A stretch of 64,000 nucleotides of DNA from Phytophthora colocasiae (lineage: Eukaryota; Oomycota; Peronosporomycetes; Peronosporales; Peronosporaceae). Numbering within the stretch: position 1 is the stretch's first letter; the number at the start of each line of letters is the position of its first letter. Shown here in pieces: positions 63,277 to 64,000 of this stretch. Location of the stretch: positions 1,922,001-1,986,000 of the forward strand of contig JAGKQI010000104.1 in assembly GCA_018806915.1 (NCBI GenBank), given 5' to 3'. The notes below the pieces were generated by a model, which was not told the origin of the DNA, made no database searches, and saw only the letters and a list, made by a program, of their open reading frames with translations. The translations under genes and the position numbers were made by a program.

Positions 63277-64000
63277 ATGGCGGACCCGCTCGAAGCTATC
63301 CTGGCGTCGATGGCTGCGGCCACTGGCAATGTATCACAGCCTAAAGCTGAGAATTCTACGTCTACTAATGCAGTGACTGCAATTTCCAAGTCTTTGGGTA
63401 AAAAACGAGAGAGAGATGCGCAATTTACAGCTCCGTCGGGGATCTGGAACCCTCAGGAAGAGATGTTACTCGACGCCGCCACTCTCCGTAGACTGGAAGA
63501 CGCTACTAAGACGAACACTGTTACTCCAGCAATGGAGATTGCTCGACAACAGACTGTGCGTGCTTTATGCAACAAAATCCGCCGTGCCAGTGAAGACTTG
63601 GGTATTGGGAAGCTGCCGAATTCCGCCTACGAGACGTGGCAGTTCACGTCACAGTTAACGGTCAAGGAGCTGGATCCACTTATCCCCCACGCTGGTAGCG
63701 ACTATAGCGGCCTGTTCGAGGAGCTTCGCAAGGCTGGAGCCACCAAATCTGGGGCTACCAAGAAGTGCAAAGAGCTCACACGTGAATCTGAGCGAATGTT
63801 GCGTAAATTCACCCAGCAGGACTTTGTCGCTGGCAAGAAGAAGAAGGTGCATGTAGCGACGATAGAGGACGGCATGAAGCAATTGACGTACGGCCACTCG
63901 ACGGTGAAACTCAGTGCTGACCATTTCGCGAAGCTGCGGGAGATGTACGCGAGGAAGCAGGAGCTTGAAGGTGACGGATCGAAGATGGCACCAAAGGATC
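63277..64000 (+). CDS. Unknown conserved-looking protein, truncated by the window end
   Basis: Open from ATG 63277 to the window end (241 codons, no stop). Helical and highly charged, no signal peptide or membrane segment. Blocks such as IWNPQEEMLLDAATLRRLEDATK, ETWQFTSQLTVKELDPLIP and KCKELTRESERMLRKFTQQDF suggest an alpha-helical, possibly coiled nuclear or cytosolic protein. I do not recognise the family. The C-terminus, which could reveal it, lies outside the window. Confidence 0.6.
   Translation, partial: MADPLEAILASMAAATGNVSQPKAENSTSTNAVTAISKSLGKKRERDAQFTAPSGIWNPQEEMLLDAATLRRLEDATKTNTVTPAMEIARQQTVRALCNKIRRASEDLGIGKLPNSAYETWQFTSQLTVKELDPLIPHAGSDYSGLFEELRKAGATKSGATKKCKELTRESERMLRKFTQQDFVAGKKKKVHVATIEDGMKQLTYGHSTVKLSADHFAKLREMYARKQELEGDGSKMAPKD

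Noticed and set aside
1..64000. CRISPR arrays, rRNA or tRNA genes
   Set aside because: None seen. The tandem repeats have no spacers, and no tRNA cloverleaf or rRNA sequence is recognisable.

Overview
The window looks like chromosomal DNA of an oomycete, most likely Phytophthora or a close relative. Genes carry short GT-AG introns of about 50-70 bp and are packed 60-200 bp apart. They include a flagellar IFT-A subunit. They are separated by thick transposon blocks of types known from oomycetes: piggyBac, PIF/Harbinger, Tc1/mariner, hAT and a chromodomain Ty3/gypsy element with two RNase H domains. A family of multi-TM/leucine-rich-repeat proteins typical of these genomes occurs twice, both copies broken.

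Layout. (1) 1-6150: a decayed hAT transposase, a 1.1-kb TIR element with a broken Myb/SANT-like gene, and a TM-LRR gene cut in two by a TIR element that itself holds tandem repeats and a solo LTR. (2) 7159-11963: a PH/NTF2-like/AGC protein kinase gene converging on a TPR co-chaperone-like gene with a C-terminal membrane anchor. (3) 12060-35090: a three-level nest. A second TM-LRR gene was split at a TTAA by a piggyBac element (12549-34152). That element's multi-exon transposase gene was later split by a 16.9-kb LTR retrotransposon (14302-31240). (4) 35212-48842: five tightly packed minus-strand host genes: WDR19/IFT144, a myristoylatable PX/permuted-papain protein, a Cys-less dual-specificity phosphatase, a PNKP with an N-terminal BRCT-like region, and a FYVE-TPR protein. 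(5) 49631-50802: a Csm1/Pcs1 monopolin-like gene. (6) 50818-56530: two Tc1/mariner elements 10 bp apart, the first carrying a complete PIF/Harbinger element. (7) 56659-64000: housekeeping genes: a CCCH-ABITRAM fusion, ATP23, mitochondrial bL12, ribophorin I, ribosomal protein uL3 and a truncated unknown gene.

The most unusual object is the LTR retrotransposon. It is saturated with GGATCC hexamers in its LTRs, spacers and coding regions, in all three reading frames. Gag ends at a textbook -1 frameshift cassette: GTTAAAC immediately before UAG, followed by a stem-loop. Pol has a second RNase H and a chromodomain, which matches the Chronos group I recall from oomycetes. Between pol and the 3' LTR lies a 1,088-codon antisense ORF for a long coiled-coil protein I do not recognise, whose first possible ATG lies inside the LTR.

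All frameshifts and nonsense codons I found fall in transposons or the LRR copies. About 20 kb of host coding sequence reads through cleanly once introns are removed, so the lesions are probably real decay and not assembly error. Exon coordinates were worked out by hand from splice consensus and phase. All similarity statements rest on recognised motifs, not on searches.
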